Shown: positions 1 to 12,910, counted from the stretch's first letter. The stretch is DNA of 64,000 bases from Eulemur rufifrons (GCF_041146395.1 NC_090989.1:175362001-175426000); one strand, 5' to 3'. The notes: generated from the letters alone by a model not told the origin. Numbers and translations: made by a program.

Positions 1-189
1 ACACCCTTTTTCATTCATTCACCATTCCACTGCATGACTAACTCATTCTTCCCTCCAACTTTCTTCTCTGCTTAAACACTTCTCTCTACTTCATGCTAAT
101 CCTGACCTCTTCCTGGCTCGGGGCTTATATTAATAGTGTATCAGCAGCAATAGCAATACTCCTTACTTCTGGCCATCCTTCTGAAGTTG

Positions 190-410
190 CACAGCCCTGC
201 CATATACTATCTCATCATTCTCATGATAACCTATAAAATAGGAATCTTATTAACTCCATTCCATACCTGGAATTTGGAGCAAGAGCCATGCGAGTTTGAA
301 TTCAACATTTGCTACTCAATTAGCAAAGTAAGGGAGTTATAAAAGTTCAGTTTGTCTGCATTTCCTCAGCTGTAAAGTAGAAACAATTATCTGCCTCACA
401 GCTTCAAGGT
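190..410. repeat. MIR-like fragments
   Basis: About 190-262 resembles the 3' half of a MIR in antisense (ATCTCATCATT, ACCTATAAAATAGGAA). About 280-408 resembles a MIR in sense (TTTCCTCAGCTGTAAAGTAG followed by ATCTGCCTCACAG). Both are highly diverged. Family assigned by eye. Confidence 0.45.
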
Positions 411-774
411 GTGGCAAGCAGCCGGGGCACAAGCAACTGCCCTAGCAAACTCTCCTATGTTGGTCGCTGTTAGGGGAGTCATCCGAGGTCACTTGGCTGG
501 TGAATGCTTGAAGAGCTTGGATGTGACTCTCTTCTCTAGGGCTCTGTCTTCTGCATTAGGGAGCCTCTTCAAGTACGGTTGTAGGGCTCAGAAGACTTTG
601 AGACAATAGCTTAAACATGAACAGGGAGATGTCAGAAATCCTGCAAAGAGGTTGCCGGTCACAAATTTGGAGGGCAGGTACTGGGACTGTGGCACAGGGT
701 TTGACAAAGAAAGGGAAAGTGAGGGAAGGCTGGTGCCTGGTGACAGGATGGCTGAGAAATACAGCAATACTTAA

Positions 775-962
775 TGGGAGTGTGTGATGGGCTTGGCACT
801 TCCCATAATCGCTCCTAATCCTCCAAACAACCCTATCAAGTAGGCATTATTGCACCCACTTAACAGATATATAAACTGAGGCTCTGAGAGCTTAAATTAC
901 TTAACCAATAACTCAGAACTAGTAAGGGGGTAGTTGGGACTTGAATGACTCCAAAACAAGGT
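775..962 (-). repeat. MIR (antisense)
   Basis: The antisense MIR signature is clear: AACCCTATCAAGTAGGCATT, then ACAGATATATAAACTGAGGC, then an old form of the core 'acttaaccaataactcag', then CTTGAATGACTCC. Confidence 0.65.
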
Positions 963-1439
963 TTTTATTCCCTATGCTAAAAACTGGAGATCAGGCTGGG
1001 ACTAGCACTGAGCTTGGGAGAACACAGAGGCAGGTCCAGTTTTATGTACTCCCTTGGAAAACAGATGTGACCAAGCATCACAGACTGGTTGGCATAAACG
1101 GAACCTAAAATAATACAAAGGTAAAATTCTGATGTCCTCTTTGCTTCTTACGGCACAGTGACAATGCACAACTGGGCTGGCAGAATGAGGGAAAGGGAAG
1201 TTGAGGGAGTGCCACAAAGGGCTCATGCATTCTTTTGAGTTACCTCTCCTTGATTAGGGAGCTTCTCACTCTCCCGTCTCCACTGCTGGGGCAGGAGGGA
1301 AAGAGACAGACAGACAGACACACTGTTTCCTCTCATCCCCCCCTTCCAACACATTACTGAGCACCAGGCAGATGCCCTGGCCTGGACAGTGCCCAAGGAG
1401 AGCTTATCTTGTCTCTGATCACACGAGGCAAGCGGACAA

Positions 1440-1645
1440 TCTAACATGGTGTGTCTGGAGGAAGACTGCCATGGGTTCTAATCATGGTTGCACCATTTTC
1501 TGGCTGTACTTTTGGTAAATTATCAGTTTCCATGGACCTCAGTTTCTTCATCTATAAAAAGGAACTAATCCTAGTACTTTACCCACATGAGATTTAAATG
1601 AGATAAAACAGACTTAAGTAGTGTTGATCCCAACTCTAAAATTTA
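1440..1645 (+). repeat. MIR (sense)
   Basis: Typical sense MIR order: TTTTCTGGCTGTACTTTTGG, CTCAGTTTCTTCATCTATAA, GAGATTTAAATGAGAT. tRNA-derived SINE fossil. Confidence 0.6.
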
Positions 1646-3355
1646 ACCAGCAGCTCCTTCACTCAATTAATCTTAACAATGGAAGAAGACATTTGGTTGT
1701 TTTGTTTTTTAAATCCAAGGTAATGAGACCAAGAATCACCCCCAGGAGGCAAAATGGCAACCCCACTTAATAAATCTCCAGGTTCCTGGTGTGCTACCTA
1801 CCCCACCAGTGGACGTGGTGAAGGAGTTGGTGTTTTGCTAAACGTCCAGCCCTCAAGATTCCACTGGGATAGTCTAAGGAGGAGTCTCTCTGCCCTAAGT
1901 GTTGAGAACAATTACCTGTAGGTTGGCCAACATGAGACCTAATTTATAGCATCTTTAGCCTATGTTTTCACAATATTTTCTTACTTTCATCTCAAAGTGG
2001 AGCCTGTCTCCAGGAAGGAAGGCCTTTGGTGGAGTCCCAGCCACCGTGGCTCCAGAGGGGGCTCGGCTTGCACTCAAATAGCATCATGGTTTAATTACAT
2101 AAACGGGCTGATATTAAGATTTTCCCCCAAGTTTCTATTAATAATACCCAACTATCCAAATTAAGGAACAGAAATCTCTTAGTGCTTCCAGGGCACACAG
2201 TATGGTACCAGCCATCATTTGAGCATTTGCTGAAATTAAAAAACAAACATACTAAACAGACAGGGATCAGAGAAGAAGAGCTCCTCCCTCAGCCTAGGGG
2301 GATAAGGGAACTTCTAAAATAAGACAAGGGTGATGCTGAAGATTAAAGTATAATGCTTTGCCCCAAGGAGTTGGGCAGGCAGGATGGCAAAGGACATGTG
2401 AGCTACTGGAAGAGCATATACAAACGTTCGCATGGGAGATAACATGACCCAGAATGCCAGCAACTGTGAAGGACTCGGCATGGCTGGGGTGCTGATAATT
2501 CATGCTCTGTCTCCCTTCCTTTGAGACCAAATAGTTTTTCTTCTTCTTCTTCTTAATTTCACCTATATTTCCTACCTCAAAAATTTACTCATCTCTTCCT
2601 CTTCTCATTCATGCTTTGAGCATGTCCTGTCCATGATTAACATGATCTTTCAGCCTTGACCTCAGCTAAGTCAAACACACATGCATACTTTTTCCCCTAG
2701 CCAGCAGAGTTTGATATTCTTTAGTCCTACGCTGGCATGATCTCCACCCAGGATTCCTAAGATTACAAATCAGAGATTTTGATTTAGTGGATCTCTGATA
2801 GGCCTCTAGAATTTGTGAAGACCAACATTCAAGCAATGATTAAGAGCATGGATTCATGAAATTAGCTATTTTGGTCACCAAAGTATTTAAATAATATCAC
2901 AGCAGACATGGATATCTTATTATACAATTATGTAGAACAAAATCTTGAAGAGACCTCACATCCAAGTAGGGACAAACTTCCAAAACACCAAGGACTTGTG
3001 TGCTAATCCTTTGTAGATTACTAGGAGTGGAAACAGAACTCTACCAAAACCAGAATAGTCAAGACCACCACTGATTGTTCACAAGTCACTTTCATCCTGC
3101 AGCAAGGCTTCAATCTTTGCCCCATGAGATCTTGTTTTAGTGTGCTTTCTCCTAAGGCAGCTTCGCTGTACTGGGATGAAGGTGGCTCTTATTAATTTTT
3201 ATTTATTTGTTCCTTATGAACTAAGTGGGAAGCGAGGGAAAAGGCAGTGAAAGACCTGTTTAGTACGGTGACACTGAATGTCATAGTAAAGGAGAAAGGA
3301 GCCCAGACTAAACAAAAGAATATCCTTCTATTAGACAAAATTATCCTCCTTGACA
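1646..3355. other. Intronic sequence, mostly unique
   Basis: No exon or strong repeat is seen. A (CTT)n run lies near 2537-2555. About 2735-2830 weakly resembles a MER5A internal segment (a CCACCC, AGAGATTTTGATTTAGT, AGAATTTGTGA order). Confidence 0.5.
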
Positions 3356-3356
3356 G

Positions 3357-3385
3357 AAACACACACACACATACACACACACACG
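3357..3385. repeat. (CA)n microsatellite
   Basis: Interrupted CA dinucleotide run with one TA unit. Short open reading frames that cross it are translations of the repeat. Confidence 0.9.
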
Positions 3386-3659
3386 TTAAGACAGTAGGAG
3401 AGACCACTAATCTAGCCATCTTCCCATCCATGGCCCTAAATTTGGGGTGGTCCCACTTCCTTGACTTCCTACAGCTTTTACTTTCTGTGCCAGTCACTTC
3501 AGCGTTCCATCAATAATGAGTTCATCAAGAGTGCCCCGTACATAACAGCTCCTAACAAAGATGTGATGAATTTACAGGCAAATGAATAAACAAATAAATT
3601 ATTGTTTTCTCTTTTCTCTTCTCCCCCCGTCAACTTTCTTCCCTTCTTCTTTTGTCTTT

Positions 3660-3780
3660 CATTTATGTTTCATGCACATGTCTTCTCTAGACTATAAACT
3701 CTGAAAGATGAATTCTGTACTCTTTCTTCTTTCTCCACCTGTGGTACATATTGCATAGTGCTAAGGAAAAAGTAACTAAG
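3660..3780 (+). repeat. L2-like 3' fragment
   Basis: The order TAGACTATAAACTCTGAAAG, then GTACTCTTTC, then TTGCATAGTGCTAAG resembles the sense 3' end of L2. Weak by-eye match. Confidence 0.35.
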
Positions 3781-3835
3781 TCCTTGCTACATAAGAGCAT
3801 CTCTATATGTAAGATGAACATTCAACAAGAGGGGC

Positions 3836-4210
3836 ATTTCCTTCCTTCCTCCTTTCCTGCTTTCCCTTCCTCCCTCTCTCTCTTCCTTTCTTTCTCTCTC
3901 TCTTTTTTTTTTTTTTTTTGTTGAGACAGAGTCTTGCCCTGTGGCCCTGGGTAGAGTGCAGTGGCATCATCATAGGTCACTGCATCACTGTAACCTCAAA
4001 CTCCTGGGCTCAAGAGATCCCCATGCTTCAGCCTCCCGAGTAGCTGAGACTACAGGCATGCACCACCACACCTGGCTAGTTTTTTCTATTTTTGATAGAG
4101 ACGCAGTCTCATGCATGTTCAGGCTGGTTGCAAAGTACTAACCTCAAGCCATCCTCCTGCCTCAGCCTCCCAGAGTGCTGGGATTACAGGTGTGAGCCAC
4201 CGTGCACAGC
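3836..4210 (-). mobile_element. Alu dimer with expanded purine tail
   Basis: Antisense Alu: GAGACAGAGTCTTG, two arms, ending at GTGAGCCACC. Direct repeats CAAGAGGGGC (3826-3835) and CAAGAAGGGC (4211-4220; 9 of 10 match) bracket it. They place the CT-rich tract at 3838-3902 inside the insertion, as a microsatellite-expanded A/G-rich tail. AluJ-like and old. Confidence 0.9.
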
Positions 4211-5639
4211 CAAGAAGGGCTTTTCTGTATTGCTATATTGGGGACTAAAATCTTATTGATGACAATTTTACGACTGAGTGACCTCACGTGCAAAAAATAT
4301 ATTTGTACACAACAGTTAATGATCAGATTATTCAAAAGTTTAAAAAAAAACAAAACTGGAAACAAACTCTGATTCAGAGATTACACAAATAACAAGATTT
4401 TATGACTGTGAATAAATTTGAATGATTTAGTCCAACATAACTATACCTACTAAAGCTAGATAGCTATCCAGATTTTTAAACAATCTTTCATTTGTCTTGC
4501 TAATTTTATCATATGAAAAGAAGCCTTCTGAATGGACATTTGACTGGAAGGGTGGGAGAGGCAATTTCCTAGGTTGCTGCCAACAGCAGGATATCCTGAA
4601 ACTAGATTTACACTGCCCAAGGAGTTTCTTCCCCACCTTGCTTTGCCTCTGGGGGCTCTTCAATGATGCAGCCTGAGAAAGAGACAGATGAGGGAAGACC
4701 TCTTGGAAGGTCACAGCCCACACTGCATTGGGGCCACTGAACAGTCACAAATAGTGGCACCTTTAACTCTTCTCCTCCGAAGCAGAAGACCTAGAGCTAG
4801 CATGACCTCTGCTTCTTTTTCGCTACCTGGATTCTGGGAACTGCAACTTAGGGACCAAGTTCATCCCTACAGTGGTTGCTATTTAACTCTTGTGCTGTAA
4901 CAACTCTGTCCTTTCCTACCTCACCAACTCAGGGCTGGGTTTGGCCCCTCCCCACTGAAGCCCTAAACATTAGGTTCTGTTTTTGTTTAGAACATGTGGC
5001 CAGTATTTCATATGTGATATGCAAGGCAGCCCGCTCTGGTTTGCCCTGCAGTGTCCTCAAATGGAGTGTCCAGAAAGGAGCACGGCGGACCAGGTGTCCA
5101 GAGGAAGAGAGCAGCCCAATTCCTCATCACTCTATTAATGTAGCCTGAAGTCCTTGGTGCCTCTGCCTCCCACCAGGCCCCAATTGGCTCCTACTGGTTT
5201 TGCAATCATGCCCTAACTAATTGTCACATGAACCGCTGTTCCGTTGGAGCTCTTCACTCTTCACTAGTACAGTGATACGGGCTTTGCATTCATTCCCATT
5301 AAAGATCCTTTTTATTTTTTATTTTTTCATTTAGATCCAGAATTTGAGCCTGCTGAGACCTTTTGAAAAAAAAAATCTTGATTCTTCATTTCAGAATATT
5401 AACTCTTCCTCATCCCTCGACACTTAAAATTTCTGTCATCTCTGAAATCTTTGGATCATAGGCACCTGAGATATACTGTGATCAGTTTTCTAAATGTGTG
5501 GATTCCAATGTTTCATAACATCTAAACTGCAGTGCTGTTATTATTTGACAAATTACCAAGACCTGCTTCATGCCATGGCTTATTTCCCACTTATCACCTG
5601 CCGGAGACCTGGGCTTGTCGCTTGCACCGACAGAAGGCA
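4211..5639. other. Intronic sequence, no feature recognised
   Basis: Scanned on both strands. The short open frames lack any recognisable family and splice context. Confidence 0.5.
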
Positions 5640-5735
5640 GGCCCTGCCTCCTCTTGTCACCTTCATTGGCACCCAACACGGTGCCTGGCTCTTCCTGGGG
5701 GCTTCATAAACAAATGTTTTTGAATGCATAAAGGT
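5640..5735 (+). repeat. L2 3' end
   Basis: GGCACCCAACACGGTGCCTG followed by ATAAACAAATGTTTTTGAAT matches the L2 terminal pattern (cagtgcctggc then aataaatgtttgttgaat). Confidence 0.5.
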
Positions 5736-5744
5736 GTGAGCTTA

Positions 5745-5872
5745 CTTAATCTTTGCCACAACCCTATGAAGATATTATTTTTATTCTATATTTTATAGGT
5801 GAGGAAACTGAGGTCTAGCAACTTAAATAAATCACTCAGAGTTAGGCACCTGTTACGTGGAACCAGCATTTA
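5745..5872 (-). repeat. MIR (antisense)
   Basis: ACAACCCTATGAAGATATTA then TAGGTGAGGAAACTGAGGTC then AATCACTCAGAGTTA, the antisense MIR pattern. Confidence 0.65.
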
Positions 5873-7098
5873 AAAATAATGCCTAGGAAGAATAAACAAC
5901 ATGTGCAAGACAACCCAATTGCTCATTTCAGAGCAGGACCCCAAAATCAGGTCTTGGGGCTCTTTTTCTTGTGTCTCACTAGCATGGACCATACCTCTCC
6001 AATCACCTCTCTCCTACCAGCTTTCTGTTTCTCCTTTTTGCAGAAACAGACGTGGCTAAAGAAATTTCCAAATTAAAACCTGGCAATGGTTTCTATATTC
6101 TTGTTTCCTAAACCAATAAATCAAAACTGTCTAAACAGGTCATAAATGTTCCTTGGCTATATAATGGGGAAAGTTCTGATTTATGGTGCCGGTAGAATAA
6201 TTTTAAATAATTACATAAGACTTTTGAAAAATGCAATTAACACCTTTAGAAGTTTTTTGAAATGAAAATGAATCTCTGGAGATGACTGTTCCCATACATA
6301 AAGATAGCCAGTTACAAAATAAAAATAAAGCTACAAGATGCAACTGTGTCTGAGCAATCCTACGGAGACAGGGTATAGGAGCTATTATTTACAATGGGAA
6401 TTCACTAGCATGACCACATCAATAAATGTTTAACTCTGTCGCATTATCACACGGTAACAACACAATTATCGCGTGTACTGCTGAACATCAAAATTAAATC
6501 ACCAAATAAACATCTTGTTTCGATTCAGCCTGGCTGATGCCTTTCTCCCTCTGTACTGGTTTGACACATCCTACCACACTGTCCTTTGGAACACTTCAAA
6601 TCCTCCTACCTGCTCTTGCAAATCTGGCCAATGTTCTCTCCTTCCTCTTTCTCTTCATTTGTGATTCATCTCCAAATTCCAACCTTCTACAGATGAAGTC
6701 ACTCCAAACGTCCTTCCTTAACCCTAACTTCCCCTGGTACCAAGACAGTCTTGTCATCTCTGAATTTCCTTCTTCAGGCTTAGCAAGCAGTAGGAGTTAA
6801 GATTTTACTCCATGAACCAATTTCCCAAGCTCACTTCAGATACCAATCTTTCTCTCTGTCTCTCATTCAATATTCTTGACTTTGGCCTATCTGCCAACAC
6901 TTTCTCTGAAGCCTTTACCTCCTTTACAGGAATTTCAACTCTGGAAGGAGCACAATGAGGCAACTTCAGACTAAACTAACTTCTTTTTTTATATTAAGTA
7001 GGCATTGTTTCTTGCTAACCGTTCTGTATTTTCTTCTGGATTTATCTTGGCTTGCAACACTAAAAAATATTTCCTCAGGGTTCCTTCAGATCCAGTGG

Positions 7099-7100
<2 letters not shown>
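5873..7100. other. Intronic sequence, no gene recognised
   Basis: Unique, AT-rich to 6530. 6530-6960 is pyrimidine-rich (an L2-like 'ctcctacctgctcttgcaa' flavour, not convincing). Confidence 0.45.
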
Positions 7101-7131
<31 letters not shown>

Positions 7132-7419
7132 TGAGATAGGGTCTTGCTCTGTTGCCCCGGCTGGAGCGCAGTGGCACCATCACAGCTCACCACAACCTCA
7201 AACTCCAGTGCTCAAGCGATCTTCCTGCCTCAGCCTCTGGAGTAGCTGGGACTACAGGTGTGCGCTACCACACCTGGTGAATTTTTCATTTTTCTTTTGG
7301 TAGAGACAAGGTCTTGCTATGTTGCTCAGGCTCATCTTGAACTCCTGGCCTCAAGCAATCCTCCCACCTCAGCCTCCCAAAGCACCAGGATGACAGGCGT
7401 GAGCCACCATGCCCGACTT
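7101..7419 (-). mobile_element. Alu dimer (AluJ-like)
   Basis: Begins with a 31-base T tract and proceeds through both antisense arms to GTGAGCCACCATGCCCGACT. Possible target duplication CAGTGGAA (7093-7100) and CAGTGGGAA (7420-7428). Confidence 0.93.
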
Positions 7420-7589
7420 CAGTGGGAATTTGAAAAGTGTTCCAACACTCCACAATTCAAATTTTGTAATAGTCCAATGCATCTCCCAGTTCTTTCAGTC
7501 GCCGGTACTTATGCTCAAAGACTACACAAAGAGAAACTCTCAGCCACCACTGTGGTCATGAGAATGAAGAAAAAGACATAGAATCATAG

Positions 7590-7790
7590 AAACTTTGATC
7601 TGGAAGAGATTTAGAGATCATCTAAATCCCACCCCCTCATTTTCCAGATGGGAAAACTGATGCCCAGGAAGGAGAAATGAAGAGCTAAAAGGTCAGACAT
7701 CTTAATAGTTACTGGCAGAAACGAGACTAGAACCCTCAAACTTGTGACTCATAATTAAGCATTCTTTCCATTGCTTCACACCACCAGACA
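7590..7790. repeat. Ancient interspersed repeat, family unassigned
   Basis: The order GATCATCTAAATCCCACCCC, TTTTCCAGATGGGAAAACTG, ATGCCCAGGAAGGAG, then a region of CTTTCCATTGCTTCACACCA is that of a widespread old mammalian repeat (MIR- or CR1-like). I cannot name it. Confidence 0.4.
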
Positions 7791-8051
7791 GGGAAGGCCC
7801 ATGAGGAACTACAAAACTAAAATAATCCTCTGCCAGCACTAAAAACTTTGTTTTTGTTGGGGGATACACAGGGACACAATAATCTTTCTGTATTTTTTGG
7901 AATGAGCAGTGCTTTTCAACTACAAATTATGAATGAAAAATACACCTACGTACTATTCCCCAAAGGGCACCAGACATCAAGATTTAAGTCATCTTCCATG
8001 GTCACTCGCATTTCACTTGTCTGAAAATCTCTGGTCATTAATCCAGAGCTG

Positions 8052-8230
8052 AGTTGTCCAATAGTGCAGATACTAGTCACAAGTGGCTCTTTAAATTTAG
8101 TTATACTTAAATTAAAAAATTCCGTTCCTCTATCATCTTAGGCACATTTGAAGTGCTCAATAGTCAACATGGCTCATAACTACCACACAGACACAGAACA
8201 GACAGTGTTGATAGTCTAGAACATACCAGT
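8052..8230. mobile_element. hAT-type MER fragment (MER3-like group)
   Basis: Contains GTTGTCCAATAGTGCAGATA, TTTAAATTTAG, ACATTTGAAGTGCTCAATAG. This is the 'gtccaatag ... catttcaagtgctcaatag' pattern of a non-autonomous hAT-Charlie element. A related copy lies at 17034-17215 in the opposite orientation. Confidence 0.55.
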
Positions 8231-8639
8231 TTATGAAATGGGCGGAATATGAAAGCCACTGCAAAGATGAGTTATAAGTTTGAAATATCGACTTTTTCCA
8301 GCAAGAAGGGACTGTAGAAATACTCTAAACCAAACTTCTCTGGTTTCTGATGGAGAAATTGAGTGCTAAGAAATTTATTTATTCTACCAAGTTTTATGGG
8401 CAGTTAGTTGCAGTATTGGGATTAAATGTCAAGTCTTCCAGGTCTTAAGGAAATGATTTTTCTGCTAACCTAGCAAACTGGCTGAATAATACGTCTAACA
8501 ATATGGTATGCCTCACCTTCTTTAAGATAAGGGGTAAAATGTCAATATAGCACCTAGTCCTCCATCTTATAAAAGGAAAACTGAGGTACAAGTTATTCCT
8601 TACCTATTCTGGATCTATGTGGTTTTAAGGGAGCCAACT

Positions 8640-9156
8640 TCATCCAGGGGGACACGGGGGTGGGCATGAGGCTTGCTTCCCCCCAATCAGCATGTTCCCC
8701 TCCCCTAATCCACAGTGGGCATGAGGCTTGGTCCCCCCAATCAGCATGTTCCCCTTCCCTAATCCACAGTGACTGGTATAAATACCTGACCCAAGTCATT
8801 CAGCGGAATCAATTCAGGGACTTTGGTTGGAATTACTGGGCAAGACATATTCTCTTTTCTACAGGGGTTGCTAAACTGAAAATATGTAAATCTGGGACTC
8901 TCAGAAGCCCTCTGGCCTCAGCAAGAGGAGAACCTGACAGAGGACGGAGCCGACACCAAAAGAAAGCAGAACAAGAGAGCGAGACCAATTCCTGATGACA
9001 TTATCTGAGTGCCTGGTTCCAGCTGTGTCTGAGGCCAGGCTAGCCCTTGAACTTTCAAGCTCTGAGAGTTTACAGGCTCTCCCCCTCACCCCCATCACTT
9101 GCTAGTCTGAGCTAGGTTTTGACATTTGCATGGGGAAAGGTCCTGACTAATACAGG
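8640..9156 (+). mobile_element. LTR-like fragment (ERVL/MaLR-like)
   Basis: The sequence contains a TATA-like GGTATAAATACC near 8774-8785, a downstream GAGCGAGACCAATTCC, GATGACATTATCTGAGTGCC, and ends TCCTGACTAATACAGG, an ending common in old MaLR/ERVL LTRs. It carries a 55-bp tandem duplication near its left side. No internal retroviral gene is present. Family uncertain. Confidence 0.45.
8661..8769. repeat. Two-copy tandem repeat, unit about 55 bp
   Basis: Units begin TGGGCATGAGGCTTG at 8661 and 8716 and share CAATCAGCATGTTCCCC and CTAATCCACAG. They differ by only a few positions. The second unit is 54 bp. Confidence 0.9.
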
Positions 9157-10359
9157 TACCTCCTTCCACAAGGAGATAAGGAAGTAGTCAAAGTAACACT
9201 TCCAATCAACCTTGAAAAGCACAGCGTGAGGGAAACACCAAAGTATAAAGCACATGATGGCAGTTGCAAATCTTGGTTTATATGATGCTATTCTGGAAGG
9301 GATTCCCCAAGTCGACCTCAGTTATACTCGGCCTGTCCAGCCACGCATCACGCACTAGGCTTCTATTCACCACATGTGCACTTTTCTTTTGATCACCCAC
9401 ATTTAGAAATTTCTTATAAGGGTATGTCCACAACATCACTTTGACATTCAATAGTGCCTTCTATTCACCAAGCCCTGGAAATTTCTTCAAGACATTTTCA
9501 CCCTCTTAAAAAAAAAAAAAATAATAGAGAAATCCCCTCATGGTCTCATGATAGCAGTACTAGTAAGGCTTCTTAGTCCAATGGGTTTTCACTCAAAATC
9601 TTTTTACTTTTTTTGTTTGTTTGTTTTTAAACTCCACATTGATTCCTTACTCTTGGGTTTGTTTCTCCTTTCTCCTGAATCTGACATTTTAGTTTATTTT
9701 TTGTTCTAGTTCCACTTTGCCAAATTAGGACAAGCACACTTTCACAGAGTCTGGTACTAAAAAATTTGTTAGCAACTATTTTATCATAATTCATACATTC
9801 TAGGGAAATGCACTTTTTTCCCCCCACAGTGGCCCATTGCAAAATGTCCATGGTGTAAGCTATACTATTGAAATTGCTTACTGAGACTAGGCCTGTTAAA
9901 ATATAGAATCGGTTTTTAATGGATTAACCTCTCCTTACACAATGTTAACAAAATTTTTTAAAGGCTGTGCTTCCTCCTAAATAAAATGATTTTTAAATAG
10001 GAATCATTGTTTAAATATATGGATTTGAGCATGAAATAGTCATTCCCAATTAGCAGCTGTCCATTCCTTTCATTCAAAAATCTTGTCAAAATCTACTCAT
10101 TTCTCGGCATTGGGCTTTCTGTCCAGCTCATCAACACTTTATAACTACTTTCTTCTTCCACTTATCTTTTTTACTTTGCCCCTTTATTATCTTGCATTCC
10201 AAAGTTTCATTTATTCTCCTGTTACTATGAAATTCTAGGTGAAGATTAGTGGGATCCTGTGGCTTCAGATTTTTACTATTGAGCAATATTAACATTAACC
10301 TGTTATTTTAGAATCATCAACAACAATTAATCAAGTTCTAATAACATTATTAGCACCTT
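9157..10359. other. Intronic sequence, no gene recognised
   Basis: An A tract at about 9508-9522 and a GTTT repeat near 9613-9627. Otherwise AT-rich unique sequence. Confidence 0.5.
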
Positions 10360-10505
10360 TTGTTACGTGCGTGTCACATGCTGGTGTCTCTGGCTGGGTG
10401 CTTTATGTTCAAGTTTTCATTTTGTCCTTGTGTGGTGGGTATCATTTATGGCCATTTTATAGATGTAGAGACAAAATTAAGTTAATTATTTTGCCCAAAA
10501 GTCTT
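10360..10505 (-). repeat. MIR (antisense)
   Basis: GGCTGGGTGCTTTATG, GGTGGGTATCATTTATGGCC, TTTATAGATGTAGAGACAAA, TTATTTTGCCCAAAAGTC follow the antisense MIR order with heavy divergence. Confidence 0.5.
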
Positions 10506-12559
10506 TTGCTTCTAAAGCCTGGGCTAAGTCTTTGGATGATATGGCCAAAAATTCTAAAACTAGAACTACAAATATCAGCTTGAAATCTTTCACAACTGTA
10601 TTCTTTGTAGCTCTAAACCTAAAACCTGTGTCTCATGTTGACAACTGGCCTTATCCATTTTTTTCCTTGGGCAAGGGGCAAAAAGAGGGCTCTGCCCTCT
10701 CTCAGATTGTGCCCAGTGCAGTTCCAATTTATTTATCTCGTATCTAGGACTGTTAGCTAATTCCATATTAAGGAAATTTGTGAGCCTCCCCTAAAAGGAA
10801 ATCTTCTTATTCTCCCTTATGTAACACCACCACATACAAAGGTCATTATTAAGCAATGTATGGGAGGGGCCAAGGGGGGAGGTCACATTTGGTAAATGTC
10901 ATGCAAATTTTATTCTCAGGGAATCTAGAACTGTTGTTGCCTTTTCTAATCTCTAGCGCCTCTAGCTGCTCCAGAGATAAGGCTGCCATCCCCTGCTAGA
11001 GACGCCATCTCCAATTTCCCCAAGTCCATCAACAAGAGGCAGAGACTGAACTCCCGAGTTCTGTCTTGCCAGATACTTTCCAGGAATGCCTGTCTTCCAA
11101 ATCGTGAGCGACATCTAACGTGACCCTGGGCTGCAAACTTCTGCCCCAGAGCAAAGTAGAAAACCAATTTATGTGAAATTAAAAGCTATTTGCGTGATCC
11201 ATCGCTTGCTTCCACTCCAGCCTACTTTCAACTGTAACACATTCAGCTGGAATTACAGGCTACCTCTTCATCTGGCACTGGGGCATAGAATCTATCTATG
11301 CACAACCATGGAGAATAAACATTACAGAGAAATAATGACTCTGGAAGCACCGGGCACCCTCCTCAAACACAAGCTACATGTGTGTTCACAGATGGAAACT
11401 AACGGCTGTTTACCCTGAAGGCCCCATAAGAAAAATGCAGTCACCTTTACAGTAAAATGCAACTTACTATTCCACATGCAACAAACTGAGATAAAGAGAG
11501 GGCTGGGGACTGCATTCCAACAAAGAGCTCTTCTAGTACCTTTGACTTCTTCAGGACAGTTCAGGCCATTCAAGAACTGTGAAGGCCCCAAATAGCTGAA
11601 AAGCACAACTGAGATCACAAGACCAAGGTAGGTGAAGAGTTGTAGGTGGCTCAGTTCTTTGTTGGGTGGATCAGAGAATAAAACTCATGTGACATCATAT
11701 TTTGTCTTGCTCTGGATAGGCACTTTGCAAAGTCAGAAATCCAATGTTAATTAATTGAAGAAAAGAAACAATACAGGTTTTGTCTGGAAAAGGGTTACAC
11801 AACGTATTAAAGTTAATGTAAACAGGATTGAGCCACACCAGAAGTATTCTGATCATTTCCTGGATGCAGCCAATAAGGGCACGCATTCCCTGTCAGTGTA
11901 TCACAAAATGACAACAAAAGTCATCCAAAGTTTCCTGTTGAGAGATGCCAGCAGATTTTGAAAAAGCTTTAATAGTGTCTTTCTGAGACCTCTGTGGTTT
12001 AGCACTTTGTCAAAACAGGATACTATTTAAATTAAAAATTTACTGATTCAAGTTCAGAAAAACCCTGCTTTGCTGTTTTTATAACCAAATTCGTGGGTGG
12101 GGAAACTTTGACCTTTATTTTTCTTTTTTTATGGCACCTTATATGGGTCTGAGAAGGTACTATATTTAGCAGTCTCGATTTGAGAAATAAGGTATCTAAG
12201 CAAGATGACTATCACTTTCTATGAATTACTGTAATGTGAAATCATGAGCTTGTTATATTATGCAAAAGCGACTGATGTGAAACAAACAAAAATACCTGTT
12301 TGCATACATAAGTTTTATAAAATCTTTGTGGGGAGAAAAAGGGGAAATACACACTAGGCTGGCCATAGCATAATATGTCTCCCATGTGAATCTGGTTTCA
12401 CACAAAAGTAGTTTTGTAGAGGACGGTAAGACTCTGGTCAAGAAAACAAAGCTGCTAGTTAACAATAAGCAGTCCAGTGGTGAGAACCAAGGTGCTGGGG
12501 AACAGATGGAACCTCCGTGAACTGTGGAGGAGCAACCAGGCTCCTTTCTGTCTAGGAGA
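10506..12559. other. Intronic sequence, no gene recognised
   Basis: Unique sequence. 10900-11170 is slightly GC-richer. The open frames here are short and unrelated to any family I know. Confidence 0.5.
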
Positions 12560-12910
12560 TTTAATATTTGCTGTTCCCTCCCTCTGAAACATTCTTCCCC
12601 AGATACTTACTTGCAACACTCAATCCCTCACCAAATCAAGCTCTCTAGTCAAAGATCATGGGAATGTCACCAGCATTGTCCAGACTTTAACCCTCTCTGT
12701 CTTCCTACAGCTTTCATCATCACACAACATGTGGTGCTATATTTTTTGCTTACCAGTTTAATGTCCCATGAGAATGTCATTTCCATGAAGTCAGAGACCC
12801 TGTGTGCTTTCTCTGCTGCTCACCCTACGTACACCTGTAGAGTGTCTAGGCCAACGCAGCCACCGAATAATGTGTCATATGTTGAACAGGGAATCTCATT
12901 AACAGTCTAT
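12560..12910 (+). repeat. L2 fragment (sense)
   Basis: TGTTCCCTCCCTCTGAAACA, later CATGTGGTGCTATATTTTTT, TCCATGAAGTCAGAGACCCT, then CGAATAATGTGTCATATGTT follow the L2 3' order. A 143-codon open frame runs through it and is best read as fossil L2 sequence. Confidence 0.5.

Noticed and set aside
3941..4141. Open frames inside Alu elements (also at 7258-7581 and 14484-14735)
   Set aside because: The translations are standard antisense Alu peptides, not genes.
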